From the NCBI GenBank assembly GCA_900618795.1, contig UYJD01000002.1, positions 2,301,077-2,365,076 of the forward strand: a stretch of 64,000 bases of DNA, read 5' to 3'. The notes beneath the pieces are model-generated. The model had not been told where the DNA came from. It saw only the letters and a list, made by a program, of their open reading frames with translations, and did no database searches. This stretch comes from Cyanodermella asteris (taxonomy: Eukaryota; Ascomycota; Lecanoromycetes; Ostropales; Stictidaceae). Below are positions 10,243 to 22,044 of the stretch, one piece after another. Position 1 is the first letter of the stretch, and each line of letters opens with the position of its first letter. The translations under genes and the position numbers were made by a program.

Positions 10243-12428
10243 TTAAGCGACGTCATCAGGGTTCGTGATCAGCTTGGTGATCTTGCCAATAGCAATCGTA
10301 GTTCCCTGTCGCTTGATTAGCAGCGGTCTTCTACACCAAGGGAGGTTGTACTTACCTGATCTCGTAGCGTGAAACGACCCATCTGAGGATAGTCTTCAAA
10401 TCGCTCAACACAAACGCTGCCGGCACCTCCAGTCACCCTCAAACGTGCGATGATGCTCTCACCCTTGCTCGCGAACGCTGGAGGCTTCTTGCTCTTCCTG
10501 TTGGTCTTGGGCTGTAGCTTGTGCAGCAGCTCGTCGAATGTCACCTCTTCAATGGCACTGTGCACATGCAAGACACAGTTGTAACCCGCTGTCAAAATCG
10601 ACTTGAGCTCCATCAGCTTGATCTGAGCTTCGAACATGGTCACGTTGTGGACCAGACGTTTCGGATGGCACAGGACGAAACCAGGCAGGATGTCCTCTTC
10701 TTCAATGCCACGGAGACGAAGGCGCGCCTGCTCTCCACAGGCGACCTGTTGTATTTCGTCTTCTTGCTCGCCGTACACCGCCGCGATCGAGATTTCCACT
10801 CTGTTGGGCATCATGATGAGGGCCTGATTCTTCTTGGCGACACCGGCCTCGACCTTTCCTTCGACCATTGTACCGAGTTCTCTGTATTTGCCGGACACGG
10901 GCATCATGAACGGTGCTTTGACTTTTCGCTCCAAGCTCTTCAAGTTGTCGAGGTACTCCAAAAGTGATGGTCCCTGGTACCAATCCGCAACACCTTTAGG
11001 AAGGCGATCCTTGATGTTGACAGTGGTTTGTGCGGAAATTGGCATGAAAGTGAGGTCGTTCTTGCCGAAGCCGCACGCCTTGAGAAACTGAGAAATGCCC
11101 GTTGTGCATTCCTTGTACCTGTCCTGGCTCCACTCGACAGTAGGGTCATCCATTTTGTTGACGGCAACGATCAGCTGGTTGACACCCTGTGTCTTTGCCA
11201 GCATGGCGTGCTCTCGAGTCTGACCACCCTTCTCGAATCCTGTCTCGTATTCTCCCTTTCGTGCAGAAATGACCAGCACACCGACATCTGCCTGTGATGC
11301 ACCGCCGATCATGTTCGGGACGAATGTTTTGTGCCCGGGAGCGTCCAAAATAGAGTATCGGCGCTTTTCGGTCTCGAAGAAGCCTCGTCCAACCTCAACC
11401 GTTTTACCTTTCGAACGCTCTTCCTTAGTCAAATCCAACGCCCACGACAGGTACCAGGTCTCTCGGCCAGCCTCCTTAGCCTCACGCTTAAACTTGTCCA
11501 TTGTTCTGTCGTCAACCATTCCCGTCACATACAAGATGCTTCCACCCAGAGTCGACTTTCCAGCATCAACGTGTCCGATGAAAATGATGTTCACGTGCTC
11601 TTTTCCGTAGACCTCCTCATATGTCTCCTCATCAACAATTTGGCTCACTTCGTTCTCGACCGCATCCGCTTCCCTTCGTTCACCCTTAGTTCCTTCTGGG
11701 TTTGGGCTATTCTTGCCTGATGAGGGAGGTGTAGTTTTGCCATTAGCCTTCTCTGTCTTTGTGATGGCCTTTGCAGCTGTGACTTTGGCGCCAGCTTCAG
11801 CGGTCTTCTCTTCCGTCGGCTTAGGCTGCTCTTTTGGTTTCGCAGGTTCGCTACCAATCACTAGAGTCTTCGGCTTCGTAGCGGTCTCGGCACCAATGGA
11901 AAGCACTTTGGCCTTGGGAGCGGGCGCAGAATCGCCACCAATCGATAAAACCTTGGCTTTCGGCGGTGCTGCCGCGGGGTCCTTAGCAGGAGCTGCTGTT
12001 GATGACTCGCCAGCTTGTGGTCTCTTTGCGATTATGGGTGTCTGCTGGGGTTGCTGTTGCTGCCTCTGGTTAGGAGGAACGTAAGCACGCCCTTGGCTCT
12101 GGTTTTGGCCCTGACCATATCCTCCTTGGCCGTAGCCTTGCTGCCCGTAGCCCTGCTGGTATTGTGAGTATTGTTGCTGGCCGTAGCCTTGGTTGTATTG
12201 TTGACCATATCCTTGCTGACCATAGCCCTGGCTGTACTGGCCATATTGTTGCCCATACTGCTGGTATCCGCCACTTCCGTACTGATTGAAAGCCTGACCA
12301 GGAACGAAAGACTGCGCACCAGGCTGGAAAGATTGTGCTCCGGCGCTGAGGTTCATGCGCTGAGCCTGCTGCGACAGGTTCTGGTCCTGTGCATCGGGAT
12401 CCTGCTCCCAAGAATCGAGATTCGACAT
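10243..12428 (-). CDS. SUP35: eukaryotic peptide chain release factor GTP-binding subunit eRF3
   Basis: This is a translation termination GTPase that partners eRF1. Exon 1 is 12428-10356 and exon 2 is 10305-10243, across a 50-nt intron with a GTAAGT donor and CAG acceptor. The product has 711 residues. ATG at 12428 (MSNLDSWEQD) was chosen because upstream in-frame sequence does not look coding. Residues ~20-45 contain two overlapping PAM2-like motifs (LSAGAQSFQPG, AQSFVPGQ), expected to bind poly(A)-binding protein. Residues ~46-130 are a Gln/Gly/Tyr-rich repeat domain like the yeast prion domain. Residues ~150-265 are a Lys/Glu/Ala linker. The GTPase core has G1 GHVDAGKS (285-292), G3 DAPG and G4 NKMD, followed by two beta-barrel domains ending in TKLITNPDDVA. 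Confidence 0.95.
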
Positions 12429-13410
12429 TGTGGGTGTGCGGCGGGGTAGGAGGGAAGGTGATGTTTTCGTGGGCAATGTTCTCCGACAACGGTTCAGCCC
12501 AGATGTTTTTGACGGGACAAGGTGGGATGGGAGAGTCGGATGTTTGTAGCAAATCAAGAGAATGGACACCCTTTATTACACAAAAGTCTTCGGGCGGTGC
12601 GCGTTGCGATGATGGGCGGAGGGGTTCTGTGCCCAACCAATGGTGCTATTTCTTGGCAGTACGAGAGCCAATACGTATCGAGCTCACGCGATCCTTGGAC
12701 TTCACTTGACTCAATCTACAATTCACCGTCCTTGCCTCCAAGGCTTTTGTCATGCGCCTCGGGATGGGGCATAGATTTCACTTGCAGCAGATGGCTTGCT
12801 ACAAGGACGCAAACAATCACCATTCACGGCGAACCATGCACGCACGCAGCTTAAGTCATCCGTGCGCTTGCGGGCCCAAGAAGTGCCTCTCATCCCAGTC
12901 GATCTACGGCGCCTTGCCACCAAATCGTAAGGTGACTAGATTAGCAGCAATACTTTCACTTGATCTGAATTGTCCCTTCCTGACTTCTCATTTGACCATG
13001 CAAAAAGTGTCTGTCTAATTAATAGTACTTACAAGGCCAGCGCTGCGCGGTTAAGCTCAAGTGGCACAGATTTTGACGGGAGTCATTCGACAAGAGTTGC
13101 CACTGAGTTGCTGGTTCCGTTACAGACTGTTGCGCTGCAGACTGCTCGAGGTTTGACATTCGTGTCTGCCAGCCAGTGCTGACTTGGATTGAAGCACCGA
13201 GATCCTTGCGGCGAGAAGCAAACTACCCCGGATCTGAGTCTCCTTTCATTTGCTTCCAGTCAGCTGACTTCGGTCTCGGCAGCCTTGAGAGTCAAGAATC
13301 GTTCGAACGCACTCGCGAGCTCGAGGAAGGCGGGACCCGTTCTCCAGCCAACTTTGTTCGATAATTTCTACCAACCCGCACGGATCCCTGTTTCGCACGA
13401 CTAATCAGCC
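12429..13410. promoter_or_regulatory. divergent intergenic region between eRF3 and Yrb30-like genes
   Basis: About 980 bp separate the two start codons, so the region must hold both promoters and 5' UTRs. Short open frames in it have no domain content. I see no clear TATA box. No specific factor site is claimed. Confidence 0.5.
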
Positions 13411-15420
13411 ATGGATCTCTTCCTCAACAAGCTCACGCAGCATGCGATCAACTACGCCATCCGTTCGGGTATCACGATCACGGCTGGATTCGCACTGAGA
13501 CAGACTGGGCAGCTACTCAAGAAAGTGGAGGCCCCAGAAGACCGCGAAGAATTACAGGACCTTCAAGAGAGATTGCAAAGCAAGATTCGCATCATCTCAC
13601 CTGCAATCGACATGATTGAATTGATCTCAGCACGCGGGAATACAACGCTGGAGTCTGCAGTCGAAATGACTGGAAAGCTCCGACGAGATATCCAGTCGAT
13701 TGCCGAGCGTTTGGAAAAGGCCGCATCAACACCCGTGCAGCGACGGCGCGGCTCTACCAAGCAAGCGAATATTGACCTACAGCTTGACGTCAAGAGCATT
13801 ATCAAGGCTTTGAAACGACTGTTGAGTCAGATTGAAGATGCTGTGCCATTTTTGAGTCTGGCCATCACCGCTTCGGGAGCGAAGATCTCCTCCAGCATGC
13901 CTGCTACTATCTCACCCTCGCGTCTCCTGCAGGCCAGTACCTTTTTGACGGCCGCTGACTCTTGCTACGCACTGTGTCCCGATACCGTCCAGGTCGGACC
14001 AACATTCACTCTTTCATTGTACATGCTGTTCGCCGGCCACCTGCGCCCACAGGATGAAGAAGACGTGCGGTCTAGCACTTGGAAGGAAGTCATCCATAAG
14101 ACACGTCTCAAACTGATGAGAGTGCCGTTGAGCTCTCTCGGCGATGCTACAGATAGCGACCATGCGCCTCGTGGCCCACATCGCGCATCCTCGATAGCTG
14201 CCGTCGATGAATACGCTTATCAGCTTTTGCTGATTGAGGATCTCGATGATGATCGCGTACATACCTTTGACGAAGGAGATCTCGAGCCTGGCCCCTTCCA
14301 AGGCGTCAAACAAGCTGGACTCCGCGAGATTATACCTATCCACGAGCTATCCAAGATATTTTATGCAGACACTGGCAAGATCCTGAACATCGGTAGCGAA
14401 GAAGATTGTCACCGACCGATACTACTACTGAAACGAGATGTCAAGGCCGAGCCGCCTCATCGTATGACCCAGGATGTCCCTGCCCTGAGCCTTAGGGCTT
14501 CAGAGCGCCCAAAGCTTGCCCAAGACCCGGTCCAATCTGCTTTAGATGCCCAGCTGCTTGGACAACTGTCGGAGCAAGTCTCGAGCGACCCAGAAGAGCA
14601 GGACAACTCTGGTCGATCACAATGGGGCATACCAGTCGATTTGGACCCGGAATGGCTTGCTTTTGAGGTCTATTCAGAGGAGTGCGATACCGACGAAGAT
14701 GATACAGAGGATGGAACGCAAGTTAATACCAAACAACAAGCTGGCTCCAATCTGTCATCGCGATTAACAACATTGAGAATAGACGACTCGAGTCAGAAGT
14801 TTCCATCGCGTTCAGATTCTACATCTCGTGCTGAACTTGAAAGCAGCCCCTTTCCCCAGATTCGAACATCCCTGTCACTTTTGGAAGTTCTCTTGCGGTT
14901 GGCTTCTTTGCAGCAATTTCAACAAATGTCCCATCTTTCCATCGAGGATGAATTTCTGAACTTCTTCTTTAATGAGTCCTCAACCACCGGAGCGGCAACA
15001 GGCGACGACCACGAACGAAGAAGGCTTCGAGAGGGTGCTAAACACAAGGTGGGATTCGACCCTTACAACGAAAGCCCGATCAAGCGAAGAGGCGAGGACT
15101 ATCAATATAGAGGCGGTACTAGCCAGGCTGGCTGGACGGCAATTCCTCAGACACCCGAGTTCCGCTCGCCAGACTCCAATCATATGGCGATGCTGGAGTC
15201 TATCCACGAGTCCAATTCTCCGTCTCCCCAGCTGCCTACTGGAGTGATTACGCCCAATATCCGCCTCTCGAGCTCAGACTTTCCCCCGTTCGGCACCCGG
15301 AGCAGTCCATCCGCCCGATTGGCGCCAGCGCCCTCAACCCCTCCATCTTCAAACAGAAAGCGCGACAGTTTACCTACCAGGATGCCGAAAGACCGGCTGT
15401 CGAGATCTGCGGGCATCTAA
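13411..15420 (+). CDS. RanGTP-binding protein, Yrb30 family
   Basis: This is a 669-residue single-exon protein. The N-terminus (LNKLTQHAINYAIRSGITIT, then SARGNTTLESAVEMTGKLRRDIQ around residues 73-95) matches the hallmark region of the fungal Yrb30 family, which binds RanGTP and modulates nuclear transport. Residues ~1-330 look folded and helical. From ~345 to the end the chain is Ser/Pro/Glu rich and disordered, with acidic stretches (CDTDEDDTEDGTQ) and a Pro/Ser tail. It is longer than the yeast protein because of this tail. It lies next to the Kap123-like karyopherin gene, also a Ran-pathway component, but the two are separate transcription units on the same strand. ATG at 13411 is followed directly by the conserved start. 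Confidence 0.8.
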   Translation: MDLFLNKLTQHAINYAIRSGITITAGFALRQTGQLLKKVEAPEDREELQDLQERLQSKIRIISPAIDMIELISARGNTTLESAVEMTGKLRRDIQSIAERLEKAASTPVQRRRGSTKQANIDLQLDVKSIIKALKRLLSQIEDAVPFLSLAITASGAKISSSMPATISPSRLLQASTFLTAADSCYALCPDTVQVGPTFTLSLYMLFAGHLRPQDEEDVRSSTWKEVIHKTRLKLMRVPLSSLGDATDSDHAPRGPHRASSIAAVDEYAYQLLLIEDLDDDRVHTFDEGDLEPGPFQGVKQAGLREIIPIHELSKIFYADTGKILNIGSEEDCHRPILLLKRDVKAEPPHRMTQDVPALSLRASERPKLAQDPVQSALDAQLLGQLSEQVSSDPEEQDNSGRSQWGIPVDLDPEWLAFEVYSEECDTDEDDTEDGTQVNTKQQAGSNLSSRLTTLRIDDSSQKFPSRSDSTSRAELESSPFPQIRTSLSLLEVLLRLASLQQFQQMSHLSIEDEFLNFFFNESSTTGAATGDDHERRRLREGAKHKVGFDPYNESPIKRRGEDYQYRGGTSQAGWTAIPQTPEFRSPDSNHMAMLESIHESNSPSPQLPTGVITPNIRLSSSDFPPFGTRSSPSARLAPAPSTPPSSNRKRDSLPTRMPKDRLSRSAGI

Positions 15421-16267
15421 AGCAAGGCGAACTCTATCGTCCGCACCGGCGTTGATGACGGTGGCGTTACCGGCGACAAGATCTGAACTGCTATCGCAAC
15501 AGTTACCCAAAACCAGCAACGAAGCACGCGTTCATAGATGATCTGGCTCTCTGTTCGGGCTGACCATTTCAGGCCTCATTGATCAGTGGTCAGTGAAATT
15601 TTTGTTGGCCATGACTCTGTTCCGGAACAATGATCGCCCTCTACAGACCCCAATAATGATGCAGCCTGTGGGCTCGGATTTAAGCATAAATGGCAGAAGA
15701 AAAATTCAGACATGGGAAAAAGTAAAAGTGAATGTTTGTTTTCCACTTGCCACACTGCTTGTTCTTTCGCTAGCAACTCGAGGCAAAAACACCACCCGGT
15801 GTAAACAATCATCCTGTCTTGGGGTTCATATTCCGATCCGGCTCCACAATGTGCAATGTTCTGCCCCTCCAGCATCGCAATCAATCGCAAGAGTAGCGAG
15901 TCGAAACGCCGGTGCGGAAATGGGATGACCACCGGGTGTGAACTTTGCTCTTGGTCGACACCGAGTCATTACCGTAGATGCAATTAAAAATTCTGTTCAT
16001 CCGGGCGAATCAGCTGCACGAGCCTTGGTAGAGGTGAATTGTGAGTTCGAAGTTCGGAGCCCCTGACGTGGCACGCTTGAAATGTGGGATGTCATTGGAG
16101 TCCAACTGCGCTGCTAGCGCCCGCAGAAAAAAAAAGTTTTAGAATTCGGTCCGCACTGCCCTGAAATAAAACACCCCACTTCTTCGCCTTGAGCGCCCAT
16201 CTTCCATTTTTCAGTCTGTACATCCTCTTTCCTTGATCTTTCCTTTCAATACGGGTCATTAGCAATC
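15421..16267. other. intergenic: 3' UTR and karyopherin promoter
   Basis: No supported ORF. The last ~100 bp before the karyopherin start are pyrimidine rich (for example TCCTCTTTCCTTGATCTTTC), typical of core promoters and 5' UTRs of strongly expressed filamentous-fungal genes. Confidence 0.45.
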
Positions 16268-19200
16268 ATGGACCAGGAAAGATTCATCACGCTCCTGCGG
16301 AGCACGACGCAGCGTGAGTATGAACCACCACCCTGCAGAGCTCCCCACTGACGCTGCACAGCTCACACCGACATGGTGAAGAAGGCTACGGCTGCGTTGA
16401 AGAAGGAATATTACCCGAAGCCTGAAGCTCTAGCTATGCTGTTGCAGATTGCAACTTCGCACGACGATGAGACCTTAAAACAGCTTGCTTCTACCCAGGC
16501 TGCCAGCTTAGTGGGCAAAAAGTGGAAGGATGTGCCTGCGAACGCCAAACCGCAAATCAGAGATCACATCCTCAAATCGACTTTCACAGAACCGAACGCA
16601 AAGGTTCGCCATTCAAATTCCCGTGTCATTGCCGCCATTGCCAAGATCGATATCGCGGATGGCGAGTGGGCAGATCTGCCGACAATCGTCATGAAGGCGT
16701 CTGTTGGCTCAAACAAGCAAGAGAGAGAAGTCGGAACATATCTACTGTACACTGTTGTCGACGAGCTCGACTCAGAAGTGACGCCCCGCTTGAACGACAT
16801 TCTCAGCGTCTACCAGAAAACCATCAAAGATCCCGAGAGTAGCGAGGTCCGAGTTAACACTATGCTTGGACTCGGCCGCATTGCGAGCATCATCGACGAG
16901 GACGAGGACGAGCAGAGTCTGAATGCTCTTGAGAAGCTCTTGCCCGACATGATCGCTGTCCTCAAGCAGGCCGTCGACACCAATGACGAGGAAACGACCA
17001 TGAAGGCATTTGAGACCTTTCAGGAGATCGTCGAGACTGACTCGAGACTTCTCAACAACAGCTTCCGCGACCTGGTCACCTTCATGGCTCAGCTCTCAGG
17101 CGACACCACCAAGTCTCGCGAGACCAGAGTCCAGGCTGTTCATTTCCTGTGCAGTTGTGCGATGTTCCGCAAGAACAGATTCCAAGGTCTTCGCCTGGCT
17201 GACAAGTTCGTTGAGCAAAGCATCGAGATCCTCCGCGAAAACGCCGATTTTGTCAACCCAGACGAGGAAGACGAGGAGACCTCTATCGAGCTTGCTGTTA
17301 CCAGCTTTCTTGCCATCATGTCCCAGAACCTCGCTCCCACACAGGTCATTGGCGCTTTGATTCCTCTCTTCAAGAAGAATGTTGAGAGCGGAGACCAAGC
17401 CCGCAAGCGCGCTGCCGCTGTTGCCCTGTCACACTGCGCTGAGGGTGCTCCCGAGTTTATCGATACCCAGCTTCCAGCACTCATGCCTCTCGTCCTTCAG
17501 CTTCTCAGCGATCCCGAGGAGAAGGTCCGCGAGGCTGCCACCCTTGCTACACAGAGTCTCTGCGAATGCTGCCCCGAGAGTATGGGCCAGCAGCACGCCA
17601 ACTTCGTGTCCGCCCTGGGCAGGAACCTCAGTGCAGCGATGCAAAAATTGAGGAGCAGCTCTGAGGACAAGGTTGCAAACAACACTGTGGCCAATTGCGT
17701 CTCAGCACTTGACTCTCTTGTTGAAGGCATTGAAGCCGAAAACTTGAAGCAGTACACTCCTGATCTCGTCCCTGCGCTCAGCCAGCTCTTTGAGTACCCT
17801 GACCTGACTCTCAAGACCTCTGCAATCAGTGCCATTGGCTCAATCGCCGAGGCGGCTGGCGAGGGTTTCCAGCCCTACTACAAGGACGTCATGAACGCGC
17901 TCTCGCGAAACATCACGATCAAGGAGAATGAGGAGGAGCTGCAGACTCGCGCCATGACTATCGACACAATGGGATCCATTGCCGTTGCCGTCGGTCCTGA
18001 GGCGTTTCAGCCTTACGTCCAGTTGTTGATGCAGAGCACCGAGGAGAGCTTGCACCTGGACAACAGCGCTGTCAAGGAAAGTAGCTTCATGTTCTGGGGC
18101 AACCTCGCAAAGACATACAAGGAAGACTTTGAGTCTTTTCTGCCAGGCGTCACCAAAGGCATTCATGATTGCCTTGAGCAGGAAGAGGAAGGTATCGAGC
18201 TCGAGACGGGTGATGATGACCTCGTCGGACAAGAGGTCGTCTTTGCTGGCACCAAGGTCAAGGTTGTCGGCGACAAGGACGATGAGGACGACATGGAGGA
18301 CGATGACAATGACGACGACGCATGGGCTGACATCAACGCCATGTCTGCGATCGCGAATGAGAAGGAGATTGCCTTGCATGCCCTTGCCGATATCATGTCT
18401 CACACTGGACGGAAGTTCTTGCCTTACTTTGAGAAGTCCTTGGAGCTTATGATCCCTCTCGCCGACCACCACCAAGAGACTACCCAGGCTGCCGCTTATG
18501 GATCGCTTTTCCGTGCGTATGGTGCTCTTTTCCAGGCCCAGCCTGAGGAGCAGCAGAAGTGGGTACCCGGCATTCCCGTCCAAGGCCCCAAGCCTTCGCC
18601 AGAGGTGCAGAAACTCGGCGAGGTGATCATGAAGTCCGTTCTCAACACCTGGCCGAACGAGGATGATCTGTGAGTTTTTCTGTGCTTTTTCCTTCATTGA
18701 ATGATGACACATTATCGTAATCCCAGCTCACTCAGACACACAAAGTGTGGTTGCTGAGAAAGCGATTCTATTCCCTGACGCCCCCAAGCCCATCTGTATT
18801 GTTTCTTGATGTTCTCGGGACACCCACTGACAAGGTCACAGGGACGTTATCATTGAGATCAACAGAGGACTGGGTGAGGTCTTGAAGCTCACCGGACCAT
18901 CAATCATTTCCAGCCCGGACACAATGAAGACAGTTGCTTCGACTGTCACAGCTCTCCTGCAGAAGAAGCATCCTTCCCAGCTGGACTTCAACCAAGAAGA
19001 TGGAGAGGAGCAAGATGAGGACGCCACTGAGACCGTTTGGCTTGCTGTTGAGACTGCCTTTGACACCGTCGTTGGCCTCGCGGCTGCCCTTGGTTCTCAG
19101 TTCGCCGAATTGTTCCAGATCTTCGGTCAGCCAATGATGGCTTACGCTTCTGACACAGAAGCCAACCACCGTGCCGCCACTGTTGGTAGCATTGCTGAGG

Positions 19201-19772
19201 CTATTCGTGGGATGAAGGGAGCTGTCACACCCGCAACTGGCCATCTGCTCAAGGCATTCATTCACCGCATGAGCGACGAGGACCCGCTTACGAAGAGCAA
19301 TGCTGCTTTCGCCGTTGGTGTACTCGTCCAGCACAGTGACGACACCGAGACGACTTCCAAGGCTTATGGCGAGATTCTTGGAAAGATCGAGCCGCTTTTG
19401 CAGAGCACCGAGATGCGTCAACTTGATAACGCTGCTGGTGCCATTGCGCGCATGATCATGAAGAACAAGAGCGCTCTTCCGTTGGGTGACATTCTGCCTC
19501 ACTTGATCGAGAGACTTCCATTGAAGGATGACTACGAGGAGAACGAGCCCGTCTACAGCATGATTGTGCAACTCTACCAGGAGGAGGACAGCACTATCCA
19601 GGGACTCACTCCCCAGGTTCTGCCAGTACTCAACCATGTCATGGGCCCACCGAAGGACCAACTTTCCGACGAGACACGCGCTAGCGTCGCCAAGTTAGCC
19701 AAGTACATTGCCGGAAAGAACTCGGGCGCATTGAGCGGCCATGAGCATTTGCAAGCTGCTGCTAGCCCATAG
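16268..19772 (+). CDS. KAP123: karyopherin beta, Kap123/importin-4 type
   Basis: This is a nuclear import receptor for ribosomal proteins and histones. Three exons: 16268-16313, 16362-18669 and 18842-19772, with introns of 48 and 172 nt (both GTGAGT donors). The product is 1094 residues, close to yeast Kap123 (1113). The start MDQERFITLLRSTTQ followed by KKATAALKKEYYPKPEAL and LAMLLQIATSHDD is the characteristic importin-beta N-terminal domain. The rest is HEAT-like helical repeats, for example DPEEKVREAATLATQSLCEC and SAIGSIAEAAGEGFQPYYKD. A long acidic loop at about residues 645-670 (DDEDDMEDDDNDDDAW) is the usual cargo/Ran-facing acidic insertion. The two introns sit near the 5' end and inside a helical repeat. 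The symbol follows the yeast orthologue. Confidence 0.92.
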
Positions 19773-19940
19773 AAGTGAGAGTTGTCGGTTTCGGGTGTAG
19801 AATGTGTGTTCAGGATGGGCGCAAAAGATGAGCTATGTTACGTCACGAAAGTGTTTCTGATACCCTACTTACGATGAGTTTAATCGTCGTCGCTGCTTCG
19901 GCGGCTGAATCAAAATTTCAATTTGTTCAACATTATCTTC

Positions 19941-21035
19941 CTAATTTGACCCACCATAAAAGTTACCGCCAACTTTGGAAGCTAGATGATCTCCATATTT
20001 TATTCGACCACCTCTCCTTATCCCCCCACTTCTTTCCACACATTCAGGTAACGGCTCGACAGCGGCATCCCAATCTGGCTCCAAGAAAAACGGCACGCTG
20101 ACTCGGTAGTTCTGCCCCGTGTGTACAACGCGATGCAAAGTGCTCTTGACCAGCCCATTTGTCCAGAGCTCAACCATATCCCCGACATTGACCACATACG
20201 CCCCCTCAATCGGGTCCGCTCCAATCCACTCTTCCGTCCCATCAGCCTTCCGACTCAGCACCTGCAGCGCCCCCTTGGTCTCATCGGCCAACAGAAGCGT
20301 CAAGCACCCGTAATCGGCATGCTCTCCACAAGATACTCCGCCTTGTGCGGCGAGATCCCCGTCCAGTGACGGATACCCAATCGCCCTCATACTCCAAAAC
20401 GACTTCCTCGTCGCCCTGACGAATATATCCGGATCCCTTAAATCTAACGCCTCGCCCATGGCTCGCAACACCGCCGTTCCCACGCGCTGCAGATCCTCGA
20501 CGTACGCGGTGTATACCTCGTGAAAATCTGCTGGATGACTGGGCCACAGATTCACCCCCTCCAGCAACCTATACGGTGGTCCTCTCCCGCCCACTTTCTT
20601 CGACCCCTTGGTACCCAGCTCAAGAGCTCCATCCCCTCCCACGGCAAGATCTTCTTCTCGTAGAAACTCATGCTCTTGTATCGGTCGATACCAATCTAGC
20701 CCTTCATGCCAATCCCGCTTCCCCTTCGTCACGTTCTCCCCCGTGACCTGGTAGCCCCTCGCCCCGTCCCCGATCCCGACACCCGGATCTTGTCGCTTGA
20801 TCGCTGCTTTGCGCTCCGGGGAGCAATCCGTGAAGAAGGAGCGTGCGTGACTGAGGATTGTGGAGAGGGTTGAGGGTGGGATGGAGTGACCTGTCAGGTA
20901 GAAGAAGCCGTGAGTGTGGAGGGCGGAGGCGAGGGCTGTTATTGTTGCAGACCGCGAGGGCGAGGTGGAAGAGGAGGGCGAGGTGAGGAATGGGGAGATG
21001 TCGATTACGGGGAGCGAAGGGTTGGAGGAGCCCAT
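19941..21035 (-). CDS. 2-oxoglutarate/Fe(II)-dependent dioxygenase, isopenicillin-N-synthase-like
   Basis: This is a 364-residue single-exon protein starting with ATG at 21035 (MGSSNPSLPVIDISPFL). The DIOX_N-type N-terminal region opens with LPVIDISPF and continues to GFFYLTGHSIP (~43-53). The iron facial triad is visible as H239 and D241 in GEHADYG and H301 in STLHRVVH. R311 in RVSVPFF is the 2-oxoglutarate-binding RxS. Such enzymes hydroxylate or desaturate small molecules; the substrate cannot be read from sequence. No biosynthetic cluster surrounds it, since its neighbours are housekeeping genes, so a general metabolic role is more likely than a pathway-specific one. Its 3' end lies ~170 bp from the karyopherin stop, in convergent orientation. 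Confidence 0.85.
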   Translation of the reverse strand: MGSSNPSLPVIDISPFLTSPSSSTSPSRSATITALASALHTHGFFYLTGHSIPPSTLSTILSHARSFFTDCSPERKAAIKRQDPGVGIGDGARGYQVTGENVTKGKRDWHEGLDWYRPIQEHEFLREEDLAVGGDGALELGTKGSKKVGGRGPPYRLLEGVNLWPSHPADFHEVYTAYVEDLQRVGTAVLRAMGEALDLRDPDIFVRATRKSFWSMRAIGYPSLDGDLAAQGGVSCGEHADYGCLTLLLADETKGALQVLSRKADGTEEWIGADPIEGAYVVNVGDMVELWTNGLVKSTLHRVVHTGQNYRVSVPFFLEPDWDAAVEPLPECVERSGGIRRGGRIKYGDHLASKVGGNFYGGSN

Positions 21036-22044
21036 TGTGAGGTCAATGGGGTGCGTGAGGATGGAAGCGTTCGTGTGAGGTCGACGGAGGCGCTGATGTG
21101 TCGCGTGACTGTAGTTTGGGGAGTTCCAATATAGCTGAGATGGGGTTGGCAGATAAGATATGGAGCGGAGGGAGCTTGGTGTCAGTGTGGGGCTCGGATA
21201 AGATCCGGTGTGGGGCGGGACCACACTTACACATCGTCGAATCTGTCTTCCGGTCACTGACATCTCGCACAGACGCGTGTTCAGTGCATAACACGTTTGA
21301 GATTTCGCATGGCAGGCACGGAGTCAGGCAGAAGCTGGCTATATTGGTGATGCTTCTGGCCCCGCTCAAAACCACCTCTTATCTCACGAGGGTATCATCT
21401 TTGAAAGGGACGTTTTCGAGACAGGATCAAGTGGTTATGGGACAGGCGCAGCGACTCGCTAAAGTCAAATGCGTTCTTCACGTCGACGAAGGGGAGGAAA
21501 CGTTGTCCGCAAGAGAATGCACCTTGACCTAGCAACGTGTGGAAGGTGAATCATGCTGGCCTGGGGACTCTGATGAGACTCAACTTGGTCACCCGCAGAG
21601 CTGCTAAGGCTGTGCGCCAGTCTCGGGTACTGAGCATGGATCTGAGCATCAAGCACGGAATTGATGTGGAAGGCTGACTGCATGTGCAATCCTACGCCTT
21701 TGGAGCGGTCATGGCAGTGCTGTGGCAGCACGTCGCCTTAGAGCCTTAGAGAGAGGCATGATGAAATGAGCTGGCCACGGAATTAGATTGATTTATGTTG
21801 GTTTTGAGTTATGGTGATAGGTCGTTGCATACGTAGTTCCCGGCCTCCTTTGTATGCTACTTCTGTGAGTCCGTCTACGTGTACGTGATTGAGTAGGTAA
21901 TGAGGTATGCCTTTGCCTACTTACAGCACTTCTCTGGATGCATCTCTGGATACATCTCTTAGTGGTGACGTGCCTACCTGGGAAGGTAGGTGGTCAAGTG
22001 TTCGGTCAAGTTCCCTGTCCGCCCGCTTTGGTCCATCATGGCCT
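21036..22044. other. intergenic, nothing recognised
   Basis: The region holds the promoter of the oxygenase and the 3' flank of MAK5, both on the minus strand. Plus-strand frames here show no domain. The 284-codon plus-strand frame starting at 21907 is antisense to MAK5. Confidence 0.45.

Noticed and set aside
17840-18712. 290-codon minus-strand frame inside the karyopherin gene
   Set aside because: Shadow of a strongly supported HEAT-repeat coding sequence.
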